From contig JAJTUP010000070.1 of assembly GCA_021399435.1 (NCBI GenBank), forward strand, positions 124,001-188,000: DNA of 64,000 bases. The letters are read 5' to 3'. Of this stretch, positions 62,110 to 64,000 are shown in pieces. Source of the stretch: Diaporthe sp. PMI_573. Lineage: Eukaryota; Ascomycota; Sordariomycetes; Diaporthales; Diaporthaceae. The notes under the pieces were generated by a model, which saw only the letters and a program-made list of their open reading frames with translations, had not been told where the DNA came from and made no database searches. Position 1 is the first letter of the stretch. The number at the start of each line of letters is the position of its first letter. A program made the translations under genes and the position numbers.

Positions 62110-63688
62110 ATGCCTTCAAGACGCCTTCCGAAGCGACCTGCCGATCTGGACGAGACTGAGGACGATTCTTACGGCACGGAGAAGGCTAAGCTGCCTCGTC
62201 TCAGGGGCTCCGAGGATTTCTCGCAGGTGGTCAAGGAGAAGCTGCAATCCTACACCCGGACTGGCCAGGCGTGCGATCGCTGCAAGGTATGTCGTCCTTA
62301 TTGTCCTGCTCCTCTTCTTATTCCATTACAGTTAGATGTGGGGCTCTTAGTTGAGAACTCGAAATGGGTGGAATATCGAGCGTTTCGGACTCGACTTTTG
62401 TACTTGCGGCATGGAACCGTGATATTATGATAATTATGGATGCTGTGCCGTTAGTAGTTAAAGCAAGGTCTGCGAAGAGACCCATTGTGTCAGAGCCAAC
62501 CATAATACCCACCGTGGTCCAAGCTGACTTTTCTTTCAGGTTCGCAAGATCCGTTGCGATCGCACCCCCGAAGGATGCTTCCCCTGCGCCCAGCTAAACC
62601 TCAAATGCAATGTCACCGACCGCGTTACCGGGCGCGCAGAACGCCGCGGCTATCTGCAACAGCTTGAGCGTGAGAATGAGGGCATGATGACCCGTCTGCG
62701 CGACATGGAGAAATTGCTCGAAGACAAGGGAATTCAAGTTTGGCCGTGGCAGTGGACTCCACCATACGGATCAAGCACGCCGTTGGACCCTTACAACGAC
62801 CCAGGCAAGGACCAATGGACACAATTCTTCTCCCTATGGGTCAAGGATGCCAGTCGCCAGGCTGAAAAATCATCAAAGGACGGCTGTACCACACAGCAGG
62901 CATCTTCCTTCGAGACCGCAGATCCGAGAACAGCTGATGCCCGTCTCCGTGGCATAGCCAATGGCGCACCCTTGCCTAGTATCAATGGCACTCAGCAATC
63001 TATACTATGCACGACGACAGACATAACGTCTTCCAAACCCCCAGATGTGGACTATCGACTGCCAGGTGTTCCTGACAATACACGACGACTGTACGGCAAG
63101 TCTCTGCAATCTTGGGTCAAGGAACCAGAAGTCAACCCGCCGGCTCCACTGTTTGCTTCGCATCACCAGCCCAACCTCAACATGGCAGTCAAGCAGGGGA
63201 GATTTGGCTCGGAGGTGCACACACAGCCTCCATCCCGATCAGAGAGCACTACATTGGATCCAATGGTAAACGAAACGGAGAAATTTGGAATCCGTCGTGC
63301 GCCAAGCTTCGAGAAAGTCCCCTACTATAACCACTCGGTGACTGCATCAACCACCGCATATCCACAGATGGGATATGCCGGTTTCACACAGCCGACCTTC
63401 CCACCCACATCGACCCCAAGCTCCGTGCAATCTTCCTATATCGTGGGATCAGCAAACAACTATCTCTATGCCACATCAGCGGAGGCATCAGCAGCAGCCG
63501 CCCAGATGAACAGCACGGTCCACACCCTGCCCAGAATTTCACCGCAAGCAGTCACAGCAGCCCACAACCAGGTGGTCGCCTACAATTCCCCACAACAGAC
63601 AGCAGTAGTCCAGCCATACCACCACCACCAGTCGCAACAAGAACTCACCCCGGCAGAATGGATGAATAGATATTATAGGGCCAGCTAA
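62110..63688 (+). CDS. Zn2Cys6 fungal transcription factor (441 aa, two exons)
   Basis: Exon 1 is 62110-62286 and exon 2 is 62540-63688. The intron (253 bp) starts GTATGT, ends TTTCTTTCAG, and lies between CK and VRK inside the zinc cluster. The domain has Cys55, 58, 65, 72, 75 and 82 with the 2-6-6-2-6 spacing of GAL4-type clusters (ACDRCK then VRKIRCDRTPEGCFPC). It is followed by a basic/coiled stretch (about 87-122, RRGYLQQLERENEGM) that would serve for dimerisation. The rest is long and low in complexity: Ser/Thr/Pro-rich, a run of Ala (EASAAAAQ), His and Gln near the end (YHHHQSQQ) and a conserved-looking tail (LTPAEWMNRYYRAS). There is no middle homology domain, so it belongs to the short class of such regulators. 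Predicted nuclear; targets unknown. The gene looks intact. Confidence 0.9.
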
Positions 63689-63860
63689 CGGGATACTCAC
63701 AGCACAGCATGTCCCTAACTGTGCGGAACCCTGCTATCCTACAACGCTAACGCGCCCTGGCGATTGACCACGCAATTGGCGGATGACGAGAATGGGAGAC
63801 GGACGGATACGCGCGGCGTTCATATGCAATTAAGGAATTGTAAAGCATGTTGCCAATTAT
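63689..63860. other. 3' flank of the transcription factor gene
   Basis: Short non-coding stretch. No terminator consensus is recognised beyond TAAGGAATTG-like AT motifs. Confidence 0.4.
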
Positions 63861-63973
63861 GTGCGATTTTTCATTCCGTCGTTTTTTTTTTTTTTTTTTT
63901 TTTTTTGAAAGGGGAGTGCGATTTTTCATTCCGTCGTTTTTTTTTTTGTTTTTTTGTTTTTTTGAAAGGGGAG
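63861..63973. repeat. Tandem duplication with long T-runs
   Basis: Two copies of a unit of about 55-58 bp (63861-63915 and 63916-63973): GTGCGATTTTTCATTCCGTC, then a T-run, then GAAAGGGGAG. The first T-run is pure (about 27 T); the second is broken by two G. The duplication most likely arose by unequal exchange or slippage at the T-run. Confidence 0.9.
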
Positions 63974-64000
63974 GTTGTGCCAGCGACAGATCACTTCGCA

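Overview
The window looks like nuclear DNA of a filamentous ascomycete (Pezizomycotina). The genes that can be read have 45-70 bp GT..AG introns with CTAAC/CTGAC branch points, two encode Zn2Cys6 transcription factors, and the mobile elements (copia, gypsy, Fot1/pogo-like, Tad-like LINE, MULE, hAT) are typical fungal families. Most elements are very AT-rich and full of in-frame TAG/TAA codons where CAG/CAA is expected, the signature of repeat-induced point mutation (RIP). I cannot name the species.

Layout. 0.3-15 kb: a RIP-degraded hAT transposon (transposase on the minus strand), interrupted by an 8.5 kb copia element (2704-11211, 239 bp LTRs, AAATC target duplication) and by an island of normal base composition (about 12.24-13.19 kb). 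15-22.1 kb: a RIP-degraded gypsy element. 22.1-24.9 kb: a gypsy-type LTR joined to a MULE transposase remnant. 24.9-25.4 kb: a small predicted two-exon gene. 26.1-28.7 kb: a LINE fragment split by a 1.87 kb Fot1-like element. 28.7-35.4 kb: gene space with a divergent pair, a Zn2Cys6 factor (minus) and a VOC/glyoxalase-like protein (plus). 35.45-50.1 kb: a second nest, with gypsy pol fragments, three related LTR insertions (one at 22 kb), a minus-strand copia element (40813-49367, TTAGC duplication), a solo LTR and a hAT MITE. 50.1-60.3 kb: two adjacent very large plus-strand reading frames. 60.5-61.4 kb: fragments of a WD40 repeat gene and of a leucine-rich/coiled-coil gene. 62.1-63.7 kb: an intact Zn2Cys6 factor.

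The most unusual content is the 50-60 kb cassette. Gene A resembles the DUF6603 family, large beta-rich proteins known from bacteria and a few fungi. Gene B is a second giant protein I would pair with it. Both have high GC and very long uninterrupted exons, unlike their neighbours. The pair is eroding: gene A abuts a gypsy remnant at its 5' end, about ten small indels cluster between 54.09 and 57.72 kb, and gene B carries several in-frame TAG codons at likely glutamine positions. The cassette is best read as a giant protein pair, possibly acquired by transfer, decaying at the edge of a RIP-affected transposon nest.
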